Assembly: GCF_000014185.1 (NCBI RefSeq)
Contig: NC_008148.1
Span: forward strand, 2,894,001-2,958,000
Length of the DNA stretch: 64,000 nt
Origin: Rubrobacter xylanophilus DSM 9941
GTDB lineage: Bacteria; Actinomycetota; Rubrobacteria; Rubrobacterales; Rubrobacteraceae
Direction: 5' to 3'
A program made the translations under genes and the position numbers. Under the pieces are notes generated by a model. That model was not told the origin of the DNA. It worked only from the letters and a program-made list of their open reading frames with translations, and made no database searches. Positions within the stretch are counted from its first letter, which is position 1, and each line of letters starts with the position of its first letter. Below are positions 8,933 through 17,631 of this stretch, in pieces.

Positions 8933-9445
8933 GTGATCGATGTGAAGCGGGTAAACGGGGCTGCCGGGCGGCTGGCCGAGGAGGCCAAGGGCGCCTACGG
9001 GCTGATGCTGGACCACTTTGTGGGGCTGCAGGAGCGCAACGTGCGCTTTGCGCAGGGTCTTGTGGAGGAGACCGCGCGCGAGGTCCGGGAGCAGGCCGAG
9101 CTCAACCGGGAGCTGGTCGAGGAGCTCGTCCGGCGGGCCGAGGGGCAGCGGGATCTCTTCCAGAGGCTTCTGGAGGAGTCGGTCGGCTCCTACCTGGACC
9201 TCCTGTACGCCCCGCTGGCGTACTACCGGCAGGGCCTGCGCCTCGTCGAGGGCGCGGTCGAGCACGGGTCCAACGGGCTGCCCATCGAGGACTACGACGA
9301 GCTCAACGTCGCGGAGATCTCCCGGAGGATAGAGGGGCTCGGGGCCGCCGAGATACGCCAGCTGCGCGAGTACGAGCGGCGGCACAAGAACCGCGAGACC
9401 CTCATCGACCTCTTCGACCGCAAGCTGAGGGCCACCTCGGCCTGA
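8933..9445 (+). CDS. Conserved helical/coiled-coil protein with actinobacterial C-terminal module
   Basis: A 170-residue, soluble, highly charged, almost wholly helical protein. Residues about 10-85 have long amphipathic helices (phasin-like appearance). The C-terminus (about 120-165: DYDELNVAEISRRIEGL then IRQLREYERRHKNRETLIDLFDRKL) resembles a short module I recall at the ends of many actinobacterial proteins of unknown function. GTG start behind GGAGGT. Monocistronic: own strong promoter and a terminator immediately after. High expression is likely from the promoter; function unknown. Confidence 0.75.
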   Translation: MIDVKRVNGAAGRLAEEAKGAYGLMLDHFVGLQERNVRFAQGLVEETAREVREQAELNRELVEELVRRAEGQRDLFQRLLEESVGSYLDLLYAPLAYYRQGLRLVEGAVEHGSNGLPIEDYDELNVAEISRRIEGLGAAEIRQLREYERRHKNRETLIDLFDRKLRATSA

Positions 9446-9473
9446 GGCAGAGCCGATATACAGGCGATGTGGA

Positions 9474-9500
9474 GGGCCCCGAAAGGGGCCCTTCTCCTTT
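9474..9500 (+). terminator. Intrinsic terminator
   Basis: Stem GGGCCCC (9474-9480), GAAA tetraloop, GGGGCCC (9485-9491), then pyrimidine/T-rich TTCTCCTTT. It lies 29 bp after the coiled-coil gene and separates it from bioY. Confidence 0.85.
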
Positions 9501-9576
9501 GCCTTCCGGGTTCGGGCTGGCGCATACTGTAGGGAGGTCAGGCAGTCACAACCGAGAACAAGGAGCCCTGAGAGAC

Positions 9577-10125
9577 TTGAGCACGGCGACGATGACCCGG
9601 GTGGCCCTCATGGCGGCGGTGACGGCGGTAGCCGCCCAGATCACCATCCCTCTGCCCTTCTCCCCGGTCCCCTTCACCATGCAGGTGCTGGCGGTGCTGC
9701 TCTCCGGGATGCTGCTCGGCGCCCGCAACGGGGCGCTCTCCCAGCTCGTCTACGTGCTGGTGGGGGCCGCCGGGGCGCCGGTCTTCGCCGGCTTCTCGGG
9801 GGGGCTCGGCGTGATCTTCGGCCCCACCGGGGGCTACCTGCTCTCCTACCCCCTCGCCGCTGCGCTCGCGGGGCTCGCGGCGGGGGCCGTGGCGCGGGCC
9901 TCCCGGCGCAGGGCGCTCCTCGCCGGTTTTCTGTGGGGCTGCGCCGGGCTCGCGGCGATCTACGCCGCCGGGGCGGCGTGGCTCGCGGCGGTCGCCGGCC
10001 TGCCGCCGCTGGCCGCGCTGGCGCAGGGGGTGCTGCCCTTCGTGCCGCTGGACCTCGTCAAGACCGGGCTCGCGGCGGCGGTGGCCACCGCCGCCGCCCC
10101 GGTGATAGCCCCCTCCCGGGCGTAG
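9577..10125 (+). CDS. bioY: Biotin transporter S component BioY
   Basis: Six-helix substrate-specific subunit of an ECF-type or solitary biotin transporter. After a short N-terminus come ITIPLPFSPVPFTMQVLAVLLSGMLLG, the BioY hallmark, then VYVLVGAAGAPVF and FGPTGGYLLSYP, all highly typical. The TTG at 9577 is preferred because AAGGAG lies 11 bases upstream; ATG 9592 is the alternative, and longer upstream reading has no support. No bioM/bioN gene is adjacent, so energy-coupling partners would be elsewhere or absent. Confidence 0.93.
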   Translation: MSTATMTRVALMAAVTAVAAQITIPLPFSPVPFTMQVLAVLLSGMLLGARNGALSQLVYVLVGAAGAPVFAGFSGGLGVIFGPTGGYLLSYPLAAALAGLAAGAVARASRRRALLAGFLWGCAGLAAIYAAGAAWLAAVAGLPPLAALAQGVLPFVPLDLVKTGLAAAVATAAAPVIAPSRA

Positions 10126-10135
10126 AGGGGGCGAG

Positions 10136-10505
10136 GGTGGCCTCCGCCCCGAACCTCAGGTGGTACGAGGAGAAGGCGTGGGCGGTGATGCTCCTGGTGT
10201 GCGCGCTCGCGCCGGTCGCGGGGCTCGTGGACCTCGCGGGCGCCGGGTGGCAGGAGAGGCTCCCCGCGGGGACGCTGGCCGCAGGGATGGCCCTCTTCGG
10301 CGCGGCGATCACGCTGAGCGCCTTCAGGCGGGGGGAGCGCTGGGCCTGGTTCGTGCTGTGGTACTACCCGGCCTTCTTCACCGCCCACATCCTCGCCTCC
10401 GGGAGCGGCATCCCGGGGATGCCGCTCCTCCTCCTGTCCATGCTGGGGCTGCTGCTCCCCGTGAGGCGCTTCTTCGGGGAGCGCCCAGCGCGGCGGGTGG
10501 CGTAG
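10136..10505 (+). CDS. Small four-helix membrane protein, unknown function
   Basis: About 122 residues from GTG 10136 (MASAPNLRWYEEKAWAVMLL...), 10 bp after bioY and behind a GGGGCGAGG stretch. Four hydrophobic segments are visible: LLVCALAPVAGLVDLAG, LAAGMALFGAAITL, FVLWYYPAFFTAHIL and LLLLSMLGLLLPV. The last ends in a basic tail. Codon usage and hydrophobic periodicity support this frame over the overlapping ones. Co-transcription with bioY is likely. I recognise no family. Confidence 0.7.
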
Positions 10506-10518
10506 TGAGGGAGGGCGC

Positions 10519-11835
10519 TCAGGCGGCCGCCGCGTCCACCGCCCGGGAGAGGATGGAGAGCCCCTCCTCCAGCTCGGAGTCGGTGATCACGAGGGGCATC
10601 AGCGTGCGGATCACGTTCCCGTAAGCGCCCGCGGTCAGCAGCATCAGGCCCTCCTGCAAGGCGTGCTCCACCACGCCCTTGGTCCGCGCCGGGTCCGGGG
10701 TCTTGCTCCGGGCGTCGGTGACCAGCTCCATCGCCGCCATCGCTCCCAGGCCCCGCACGTCGCCCACGAAGTCCGGGTGGCGGCGCTGGATCGCGCGCAG
10801 CTCCTCCATCACCCGCTCCCCGACGCGCACCGAGCGCTCCAGCAGATTCTCCTCCTCGAAGGCCCGGATCACGGCCAGGGCCGCGGCGCAGGCCGCGGGG
10901 TTGCCGCCGTAGGTGGTGCCCAGGCCCCCGGCGTGGACGGAGTCCATGATCTCCGCCCTCCCCGTCACCCCGGCGATGGGCATCCCGCCGCCGAGGCTCT
11001 TGGCGGTGGTCACTATGTCCGGCTCCACCCCGGAGTGCTCGATGGCGAACATCTTCCCCGTCCGTCCGAAGCCCGTCTGGACCTCGTCGACCACCATCAC
11101 CGCCCCGTTCTCCGTGCACCACTCCCGCAGGCGGCGCAGGTCCTCCGGCGGGAAGGGGATAAAGCCGCCCTCGCCGAGCACCGGCTCGACGATGACCGCC
11201 GCCACGCTGCTCACGTCCACGCTCACCAGCGAGCGCCGGAAGGCGTCGAACCAGCTCTCCTCCTTCGGCATCCGGTAGGCGTAGGGGGCCGGCACCCGGT
11301 AGACCTCCGGCACGAAGGGCCCGAAGCCCCTGCGGTAGGGGTCCGCCTTGCCCGTGAGGCTCATCCCCAGCATCGTGCGGCCGTGGAAGGCGTTCTCGAA
11401 GGCCAGGATCGCCGGGCGGCGGGTGTAGGAGCGGGAGATCTTGATCGCGTTCTCCACCGCCTCGGCCCCGGAGTTGACAAAGATGCTCCGCTTCTCGAAG
11501 TTTCCGGGGACCAGCTCGTTGAGCTTCTCGGCCAGCTCCAGGTAGGGCTCGTACTGGCTCACGTAGTAGCAGGCGTGCGTCAGCCGGCCCACCTGCTCCC
11601 TGACCGCCTCCACCACCCGCGGGTGGGTGTGCCCGGCGTTGAGAACGCCGATGCCGCCCCCGAAGTCTATGAACGTGTTGCCGTCCACGTCGGTCACCAG
11701 CGCCCCGTGGGCCTCGGCGACCCAGATCGGCAGCGCCGTGCCCAGCCCCGCGGAGATGGCCCTGCGCCGCCGCTCGGTGAGCGCCCGGCTCCTGGGGCCC
11801 GGTATCTCCGTCCTGATCCTCGCAGCTCTCAGCAT
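10519..11835 (-). CDS. gabT: 4-aminobutyrate aminotransferase (GabT)
   Basis: Class III PLP aminotransferase, 438 residues, converting GABA plus 2-oxoglutarate to succinate semialdehyde and glutamate. It has DVDGNTFIDFGGGIGVLNAGHTHP, FVNSGAEAVENAIKISR (PLP phosphate site), FHGRTMLGMSLTGK, VVDEVQTGFGRTGKMFA and the Schiff-base lysine in TTAKSLGGGMPIAGV. The motif set is closest to GabT rather than ornithine aminotransferase. It follows gabD and a damaged APC permease on the same strand. ATG start at 11835. Confidence 0.93.
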   Translation of the reverse strand: MLRAARIRTEIPGPRSRALTERRRRAISAGLGTALPIWVAEAHGALVTDVDGNTFIDFGGGIGVLNAGHTHPRVVEAVREQVGRLTHACYYVSQYEPYLELAEKLNELVPGNFEKRSIFVNSGAEAVENAIKISRSYTRRPAILAFENAFHGRTMLGMSLTGKADPYRRGFGPFVPEVYRVPAPYAYRMPKEESWFDAFRRSLVSVDVSSVAAVIVEPVLGEGGFIPFPPEDLRRLREWCTENGAVMVVDEVQTGFGRTGKMFAIEHSGVEPDIVTTAKSLGGGMPIAGVTGRAEIMDSVHAGGLGTTYGGNPAACAAALAVIRAFEEENLLERSVRVGERVMEELRAIQRRHPDFVGDVRGLGAMAAMELVTDARSKTPDPARTKGVVEHALQEGLMLLTAGAYGNVIRTLMPLVITDSELEEGLSILSRAVDAAAA

Positions 11836-11865
11836 CCCATGCTCCTCTTCTCTAACGCTTCCGGG

Positions 11866-11875
11866 TTCCAGTATA
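11866..11875 (-). promoter_or_regulatory. TATACTGGAA element upstream of gabT
   Basis: TATACTGGAA on the minus strand (11875-11866), 30 bp before the gabT ATG. The same ten bases occur upstream of gabD (14801-14792). TATACT would serve as a -10 box; whether TGGAA is part of a shared operator is inference. No good -35 is seen. Confidence 0.45.
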
Positions 11876-11885
11876 TCTCTGCGGC

Positions 11886-13253
11886 CTAGGCTCCGGCGTC
11901 ATACTCGGGCACCTCCATCCGGAGAGCGAAGGTCAGCCCGGCCAGCGACCAGAGACCCACGATTATCCACTCCGCTACGCCGAGGCCGGCGGGCATGCCG
12001 GGGAGATACTGCACGGCAACACCAAGGCTCAACAGAACGGCGACGATGCCGACGGCCGGCCCCCGCCCAGCCCGAAAAGGCCGCTCCATGTCCGGCTCCC
12101 TCCGGCGCAGCACCAGGAAGGAGACCGCAACGAGCAGGTAGGCCACGACTATCCCCAACCCTCCGGCGTTGACCAGCCAGACCAGTGCGCTCTCGCCGAA
12201 GAAGGGAGCGATCACGGAGAGAGCCCCCACCAGCAGGATGGCGTTCGCCGGAGTCCGGTAACGGGGATGCAGACGCCCCAACCAGCCCGGCAGCATCCCG
12301 GACTCCGCCATCGCGTACAGAATGCGGCTCGCACCGACCATAAACCCATTCCAGCTGGTGAGAATCCCCGCTATGCCGCCCAGGATCAGGATGCTAGAGA
12401 AGACCTCGCCCCCGAAGAGACTGCCCATGGCGTCGGCGGTGGCAAGCTCGCTGCCCGCAAGCTCGGCCCGGCTCATGCCAGAGGACACGCCCGCGATGAT
12501 CAAGATGTACCACCCCGCAGCCAGCAGCACCGAGATTACGAGCAACATACCTATCTGCCGGTAAGGAATGTTCACCTCCTCGGCTGACTGCGGGATAACA
12601 TCAAACCCAACGAACATAAAGGGCGTCATGATCAGCACGGAGAGTACGCCCGCCACACCGCCGGCGAACAGCGGCCGGAAGTTCTCCGCCTCGCCCCCAA
12701 CGAAGATGCCCAATAGTAGCAGCAGACCCACAGCAAACAGAAACAGCACCGAGACCAGCTGGAACACAGCAGAGGGCTTTATTCCCACGTAGTTGAGAGC
12801 GGCGATTACCACCGCCCCGACCACCCCTACCGCCAGCCAACTCGCATATACCTAGTATCCTGCCACCTGCCACAGAAACCCGACCTTGTAGCCCGGAAAG
12901 AGATATTGCACTGTGGTGGGCAGGGCCACCGCCTCGAAGGCGACTACCGAGACATAGCCTAGGGCTATCGCCCATGAGGCAACAAACGCCCATCTACCCC
13001 CGAGAGCCCTCCAGGTGTAGTTGTGCTCGCCGCCGGCCTTCGGCATCGCCGAAACCAGCTCGGCGTACGTGAGCCCGACAAAGAGCACCAGCACCCCGCC
13101 GAGCAAGAAGGCGAGCATCGCCCCCAGGCTCCCCGCCTCCCGCAGCCAGGTGCCCGTGAGAACGACCCATCCGAACCCAATCATCGCCCCGAATGCCAGG
13201 GCGATCACGTCGCGCCGCCCGAGCACCCGAACAAAGCTCTCCCGCTCGTTCAT
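11886..13253 (-). pseudogene. APC amino-acid permease (GABA permease candidate) interrupted by in-frame TAG
   Basis: Amino acid-polyamine-organocation permease between gabD and gabT, so a GabP-like GABA importer by context. The first part (MNERESFVRVLGRRDVIALA, then FGAMIGFGWVVLTGTW) runs to residue 133, where a single TAG (12854-12852) interrupts WQVAGY*VYASWLAVGVVGAV. The same frame continues through the remaining helices to the C-terminus with no other lesion, so this is one nonsense change (or sequencing error), not a frameshift. The downstream part could restart at ATG 12824 but would lack the first helices. Base composition is somewhat less GC-rich than neighbours. Confidence 0.85.
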
Positions 13254-13286
13254 CTTCCCCCCTTCTATCGCGGCTCGACCCCCGGC

Positions 13287-14735
13287 CTAGGAAGAACTCC
13301 CCAAACCGCCCAGCGAGAGGTACTTGACGTCGAGGTACTCCTCTATGCCCCAGTGTCCCCCTTCTCTCCCAAAGCCGCTCTCCTTGAGCCCCCCAAAGGG
13401 CGCCTGGGCGGTGGAGGGCAGCCCGTCGTTGGCCCCGAGGATACCGTACCGCAGCTTCTCGGCCAGCCTCATGACCCGCCCCACGTCCCTGGTGTAGTAG
13501 TAGCCTGCAAGCCCGTAGGGCGTGGCGTTGGCCCGCTCTACGACCTCCTGCTCGCTCTCAAAGGAAGCAAGCGCCGCCACCGGCCCGAAGGTCTCCTCCC
13601 TGAAGACGAGCATGCTCTCGTCGGCCCCGCAGAGCACGGTGGGCGCGAAGAAGTACCCCCCTCCGGAGGAGAGGCGGCTCCCCCCAAGCAGCACCCTGGC
13701 CCCTTTTTGCCTTGCGTCCTCCACGTGCCGCTCGACCTTTCTCAGGGCCCGCTCTTCTATGAGCGGGCCCACGCTGACCCCCTCCTGAAGCCCGTCCCCC
13801 ACCTTCATCCGGCCCATCCTCTCCACCAGCCTCTCGGCAAAGGGCTCGAGCACGCTTTTTTGCACGAAGATGCGGTTGGCGCACACGCAGGTCTGGCCCA
13901 TGTTGCGCATCTTGGAGACCAGAGCCCCCTCCACCGCCGCCTCCAGGTCGGCGTCCTCGAAGACGATGAAGGGGGCGTGCCCCCCAAGCTCCAGGGAGAG
14001 ACGCTTCATGGTCTTTGCCGCCTGGCGCATGAGGTGCTTGCCCACCTCGGTGGAGCCGGTGAACGAGAGCTTCCTCACCCTGCCGTCCTCCATGAGGGGA
14101 GCCGTTATGTCCCCGGGGTCGGTCCCCACGACGACCGAGAGCAGCCCCCGGGGCAGCCCGGCCTCCTCGAAGATCTTTGCAAGCTCTAGCGCCGAGAGCG
14201 GGGTGAGCTCGGAGGGCTTTACGACCATCGCGCACCCGGCGGCCAGGGCGGGGGCGAGCTTGCGCGTGATCATGGCGGCGGGGAAGTTCCACGGGGTTAT
14301 GGCCGCCGCCACCCCAACGGGACGCTTTAGCACGAGGATCCGCTTGTCCCTGAAGCTCGAGGGGACGCTCTCCCCGTAGACGCGCTTGCCTTCCTCGGCA
14401 AACCACTCCACAAACGAGGCGGCGTAGGAGATCTCACCCCGGCTCTCGGCGAGCGGTTTCCCCTGCTCCAGGGTCATCACCCGCGCCAGGTGCTCGGCCC
14501 TCTCGCGCATCAGCCCCGCCGCCCGCCACAGCACAGAGGCCCGCTCGTAGGCCGTGGCCTCCTCCCAGCCCGGCTGCGCCGCAACGGCGGCCTCTACCGC
14601 CCGCCGCATCTCCCCGCCACCCCCGTCGGGCAAAACGGCGATCACCCGCCCGCTCGCCGGGTTCTCTACCTCGAAGGTGCGGCCCGTAGAGGCCTCCCCC
14701 ACCCACTCGCCCCCCACAAACAACCGCTCGATCAT
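13287..14735 (-). CDS. gabD: Succinate-semialdehyde dehydrogenase (GabD)
   Basis: NAD(P)-dependent aldehyde dehydrogenase oxidising succinate semialdehyde to succinate. Key points: ITPWNFPAAMITRK, KPSELTPLSAL, FTGSTEVGKHLM (Rossmann loop), the general-base Glu in LELGGHAP, the nucleophile Cys in GQTCVCANR and FGGLKESGFGREGG. This is the GabD/SSADH sub-pattern. The ATG at 14735 (MIERLFVGGEW) has GGAG 7 bases upstream; an ATG at 14771 would add 12 residues. Leads the gabD-permease-gabT series. Confidence 0.93.
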   Translation of the reverse strand: MIERLFVGGEWVGEASTGRTFEVENPASGRVIAVLPDGGGGEMRRAVEAAVAAQPGWEEATAYERASVLWRAAGLMRERAEHLARVMTLEQGKPLAESRGEISYAASFVEWFAEEGKRVYGESVPSSFRDKRILVLKRPVGVAAAITPWNFPAAMITRKLAPALAAGCAMVVKPSELTPLSALELAKIFEEAGLPRGLLSVVVGTDPGDITAPLMEDGRVRKLSFTGSTEVGKHLMRQAAKTMKRLSLELGGHAPFIVFEDADLEAAVEGALVSKMRNMGQTCVCANRIFVQKSVLEPFAERLVERMGRMKVGDGLQEGVSVGPLIEERALRKVERHVEDARQKGARVLLGGSRLSSGGGYFFAPTVLCGADESMLVFREETFGPVAALASFESEQEVVERANATPYGLAGYYYTRDVGRVMRLAEKLRYGILGANDGLPSTAQAPFGGLKESGFGREGGHWGIEEYLDVKYLSLGGLGSSS

Positions 14736-14791
14736 CCGGGTCTCCACTCTTCCCTCCCGCTCCACGTTCATCTTACTGTCAGGTTGATCTT

Positions 14792-14801
14792 TTCCAGTAT
14801 A
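14792..14801 (-). promoter_or_regulatory. TATACTGGAA element upstream of gabD
   Basis: TATACTGGAA on the minus strand (14801-14792), identical to the element before gabT. TATACT is a plausible -10 for gabD; the -35 region (about 14824-14819) is GC-rich and weak, suggesting activator dependence or an alternative sigma factor. Confidence 0.45.
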
Positions 14802-14891
14802 GACGCATCGCGCCCCGCCTACCCGCCCGCCGGCCCCCCGGTGTTTTCTGCGGCCCTCCGCCGCGACGGGTCGCGAGCCCCCTAGTAAAGA

Positions 14892-14936
14892 GCGGGCGTC
14901 TTGGCCGCCCGCCCTGGCGCCGCTTTATAAGGCGCC
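14892..14936 (-). terminator. GC hairpins after the symporter gene
   Basis: Two inverted repeats lie in the 234-bp gap between the symporter stop and the gabD promoter: GCGGGCG/CGCCCGC (14892-14898 and 14906-14912) and GGCGCC/GGCGCC around CTTTATAA (14916-14936). There is no clean U-tract, so termination is only suggested. I see no gene in the rest of this gap. Confidence 0.4.
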
Positions 14937-15035
14937 GGCGGCGTGGTGAGGGTGCGGCGGGCTTGCGGGCGCCTCCGCGCCGCAACCGCCGGCACGCTCT
15001 CCGGCCCCGCGCCGCGCGGGATGGACAGAAGGCCC

Positions 15036-16427
15036 CTAGAGGCGCGGCGCGTCCCCGGCCGTCTGCGGGCGCGTCAGGAGGCTCACGCCCACGAAGACCA
15101 CGAGGCTCGTGAGCATCCCGACGTAGATCGGGGAGTTCGCGAGCAGACCCTGCCAGAGCATGAGCGCGACGACCACGGCGCTGCTCACCAGCATGGAGAC
15201 CAGCGCCCCGGCCCCCGTAGCGCGCCGCCAGAAGAGCGCCCCGATGATGGGCACGAAGAGCGCCCCCGTGAGCAGGTTGTACGCGATGGTCAGGGCGCCG
15301 ACGACGTCCTGGACGGCGAGCGAGATGGCGAGCACGGCCACGCCGACGATGAGGGTGAAGACGCGGCTCTCGCCGAGGTCGCTGCGGCCCTCGCGGGCGA
15401 TGATCCCGGCGTAGACGTCGTTGGCGAGGATCGTCGAGGAGGCAAGGAGCCCCGCGCTCGCCGTGGACATGACCGCCGCGAGCGCGGCGGCGAGCACGAG
15501 GCCGAGGAGCCCCGCGGGCAGCACCTCGGTCGCCACGCGGGCGAAGGCGTTGTCCGCGACCTGGAGGTCCGGGACGAGGGCCCGGGCCGCCGTCCCGATG
15601 AGGGCGCCCGCGAGCCCGTAGAGCAGGCAGTAGAGCCCGGCGACGAGGCCGCCCCAGCGGGCCACGGGCGCGCTGCGGGCGGTGAAGACCCGCTGCCAGA
15701 TGTCCTGCCCGATCATGAGCCCGAAGAAGAACAGCAGGAAGTAGGTGAAGATCGTGCCCCACCCGATGGAGGCGAGGTCGAAGTAGGAGGCCGGGAGCTC
15801 CGCGCGCATCCCCGAGAGGCCGCCGGCGCGCGCTACGGCGAGCGGCAGGAGGGCGAGGAAGATGCCCGCGGTCATCACGCAGAACTGCAGGAAGTCCGTG
15901 AGGGTGATGGACCACATACCGCCCGCGACCGAGTAGGCGACCACGACGCCGCCGGCGACCAGGATCGCGACCGCCGGCGGCAGGCCGAGGACGACGTCGA
16001 AGACCGTGCCGATGGCGATGGTCGAGGTCACGGCGATCATCAGGGCGTAGGAGGCGACGATGATCGCGGAGATCAGGCGCGCCGAAGGCCCGTAGCGGAG
16101 CCCGAGCATCTCGGAGACGGTGTAGACCCCGAGCCTGCTGAGGCGCGTGGAGAGCAAGAGCCCCAGCGCGATGATGCCGAGCCCGATCATGAAGACGAGC
16201 CACATCCCCGAGACGCCGTTCTCGTAGCCGAGGGCCACCGTCCCGATCGTCGAGGCCCCGCCGAGCACCACCGCGCCTAAAGTCCCGATGTAGAGCAGCG
16301 GCCCCAGCCTCCGCCCGGCCACCAGGTAGTCGTCCGCGCTGCGGGCGCGCCTGAGCCCCCAGTACCCCGCCGCGATCATGGCGGCGAAGTAGAGCCCGAT
16401 GACCAGGTAGTCGAGGGCGCTAACCAA
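15036..16427 (-). CDS. Sodium:solute symporter (SSS family)
   Basis: A 463-residue transporter with about 13 membrane segments. Typical SSS features are DDYLVAGRRLGPL, the GGASTIGTVALGYENG loop, GGMWSITLTDFLQF and the IGQDIWQRVFTARS segment. TTG start at 16427. It lies directly after the ureohydrolase gene, so guanidino compounds or amino acids are likely substrates, but sequence alone does not say which. The TTG start sits in the first copy of an 84-bp tandem duplication; the second copy carries a decoy start that stops after 18 codons. Confidence 0.88.
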   Translation of the reverse strand: MVSALDYLVIGLYFAAMIAAGYWGLRRARSADDYLVAGRRLGPLLYIGTLGAVVLGGASTIGTVALGYENGVSGMWLVFMIGLGIIALGLLLSTRLSRLGVYTVSEMLGLRYGPSARLISAIIVASYALMIAVTSTIAIGTVFDVVLGLPPAVAILVAGGVVVAYSVAGGMWSITLTDFLQFCVMTAGIFLALLPLAVARAGGLSGMRAELPASYFDLASIGWGTIFTYFLLFFFGLMIGQDIWQRVFTARSAPVARWGGLVAGLYCLLYGLAGALIGTAARALVPDLQVADNAFARVATEVLPAGLLGLVLAAALAAVMSTASAGLLASSTILANDVYAGIIAREGRSDLGESRVFTLIVGVAVLAISLAVQDVVGALTIAYNLLTGALFVPIIGALFWRRATGAGALVSMLVSSAVVVALMLWQGLLANSPIYVGMLTSLVVFVGVSLLTRPQTAGDAPRL

Positions 16428-16570
16428 GGCTCTTCTTCCTCAGGGCGTGGAGGCTCAGGAGCTCGTGGGCGATGTTCGCCGCAAGGCCAGGTAGTCGAGG
16501 GCGCTAACCAAGGCTCTTCTTCCTCAGGGCGTGGAGGCTCAGGAGCTCGTGGGCGATGTTCGCCGCAAGG
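16403..16570. repeat. Perfect 84-bp tandem duplication across a gene junction
   Basis: Copy 1 is 16403-16486 and copy 2 is 16487-16570, identical by eye throughout. Each copy contains the 3' end of the ureohydrolase gene with its TAG stop and the first eight codons of the symporter. In a single copy the symporter TTG start overlaps the ureohydrolase stop (TTGGTTAG). The duplication now puts an 84-bp spacer, made of a partial C-terminal coding remnant, between the functional stop (16504) and functional start (16427). Confidence 0.95.
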
Positions 16571-17457
16571 AGCGCCGTGATCTGGCCCGGCGAGTCGTAG
16601 GCGGGGGCCACCTCGACCACGTCGCAGCCCACGATCTCGAGCCCCGCGAGCCCCCGCACGAGCTCCTGCGCCTCCCTGCTCGTAAAGCCCCCTATCTCCG
16701 GCGTCCCCGTCCCCGGGGCGTAGGCCGGGTCCACGAAGTCCACGTCGAAGGAGACGTAGGCCTTCGCCTCCCCCACCCGCTCGCGGATGCGCTCTATGAC
16801 CGCCGGGATGCCGAGCTCCCTCACCTCGTCGGTCGGCACGAGGTCGAAGCCCATCTCGCGGGCGTCGTCCCAGTCGCGCTCGTCGTAGATCGAGCCGCGC
16901 ATCCCCACCTGCACCGAGCGGGAGGGATCGAGCAACCCCTCCTCGACCGCCCGCCTGAACGGCGTCCCGTGCGTGTGCCTCATCCCGAAGTAGGCGTCCC
17001 AGGTGTCGGGGTGCGAGTCGAACTGCACCAGCGCCAGCGGCCCGTGCGCTCTGGCCGCCGCCCTAAGCTCCGGTAATGCTATCGAGTGGTCGCCGCCGAG
17101 CACCACCGGGAAGACCCCGGCCTCGTGCAGGGGGGCGAGCCCCTCCTCTATGCGCGCGTAGCTCTCCTCGATGTAGCCGGGGACCACCGGCACGTCGCCG
17201 TAGTCTATGACCGAGAGGTGGTCGAAGAGGGTCACGCCCAGGGAGGGGTTGTGGCGCCTCAAGAGGTGCGAGACGCTCCTTATGGCCTCGGGGCCGAAGC
17301 GCGCCCCGACGCGGAAGGTGGCCCCCGTGTCGAAGGGCGCGCCGACGACGGCGGCGTCGGCGTTGTCGAGGTCCCTGTTGTGCGGCAGCCTCATGAAGGT
17401 GCGCACCCCCGAGAAGCGCGGGGTCACGAACGAGTCCTCCGGCTCGTAGCGGGTCAA
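16504..17457 (-). CDS. Ureohydrolase: agmatinase or guanidinobutyrase-type
   Basis: Arginase-superfamily binuclear Mn enzyme, 317 residues, releasing urea from a guanidino substrate. Metal-ligand motifs are GGDHSIALPE, DSHPDTWD (the family's usual DAHxD with Ser) and SFDVDFVDPAYAPGTGTPE. The VVGAPFDTGATFRVGARFGPEAIR start is typical of agmatinase/guanidinobutyrase. Agmatine would yield putrescine, guanidinobutyrate would yield GABA, and both products feed pathways encoded here. The adjacent symporter plus gab genes tilt me towards guanidinobutyrate, as inference. Confidence 0.87.
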   Translation of the reverse strand: MTRYEPEDSFVTPRFSGVRTFMRLPHNRDLDNADAAVVGAPFDTGATFRVGARFGPEAIRSVSHLLRRHNPSLGVTLFDHLSVIDYGDVPVVPGYIEESYARIEEGLAPLHEAGVFPVVLGGDHSIALPELRAAARAHGPLALVQFDSHPDTWDAYFGMRHTHGTPFRRAVEEGLLDPSRSVQVGMRGSIYDERDWDDAREMGFDLVPTDEVRELGIPAVIERIRERVGEAKAYVSFDVDFVDPAYAPGTGTPEIGGFTSREAQELVRGLAGLEIVGCDVVEVAPAYDSPGQITALLAANIAHELLSLHALRKKSLG

Positions 17458-17482
17458 CCGAACCTCCTCTCCGCGTTGGTCG

Positions 17483-17631
17483 TCATTCGTCGCCGGGCAG
17501 CAGCTCCAGGGCCACGGCCCGCACCGGGGCGCCGCTCGGGCTCGGCGGCAACCCTCACAAAGGGCTGCGGGAAGTCTCCGGCCCCGAGGTACTCCGCGAT
17601 CCCCCCTCCTTCGCCCGGGATGGCGCGGACC
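17483..17631 (-). pseudogene. Possible 3' remnant of an unidentified gene
   Basis: Directly after the ald stop, the minus strand reads like the tail of a protein: IAEYLGAGDFPQPFVRVAAEP, then, after skipping one G, SGAPVRAVALELLPGDE and TGA at 17485. There is no start codon or N-terminal part. The composition looks coding and the one-base frameshift is simple, but I cannot name the family, and chance in GC-rich DNA is possible. Confidence 0.3.

Noticed and set aside
12852-12854. TAG read as pyrrolysine or a programmed read-through codon in the permease
   Set aside because: No Pyl machinery is visible, the gene is not a methylamine methyltransferase, and no downstream structural element stands out. 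A simple nonsense change is more likely.
12597-12993. A separate small membrane gene within the damaged permease (alternative frames of about 130 codons)
   Set aside because: The permease frame continues on both sides of the TAG with the expected helix pattern; the alternative frames lack coherent hydrophobic segments.
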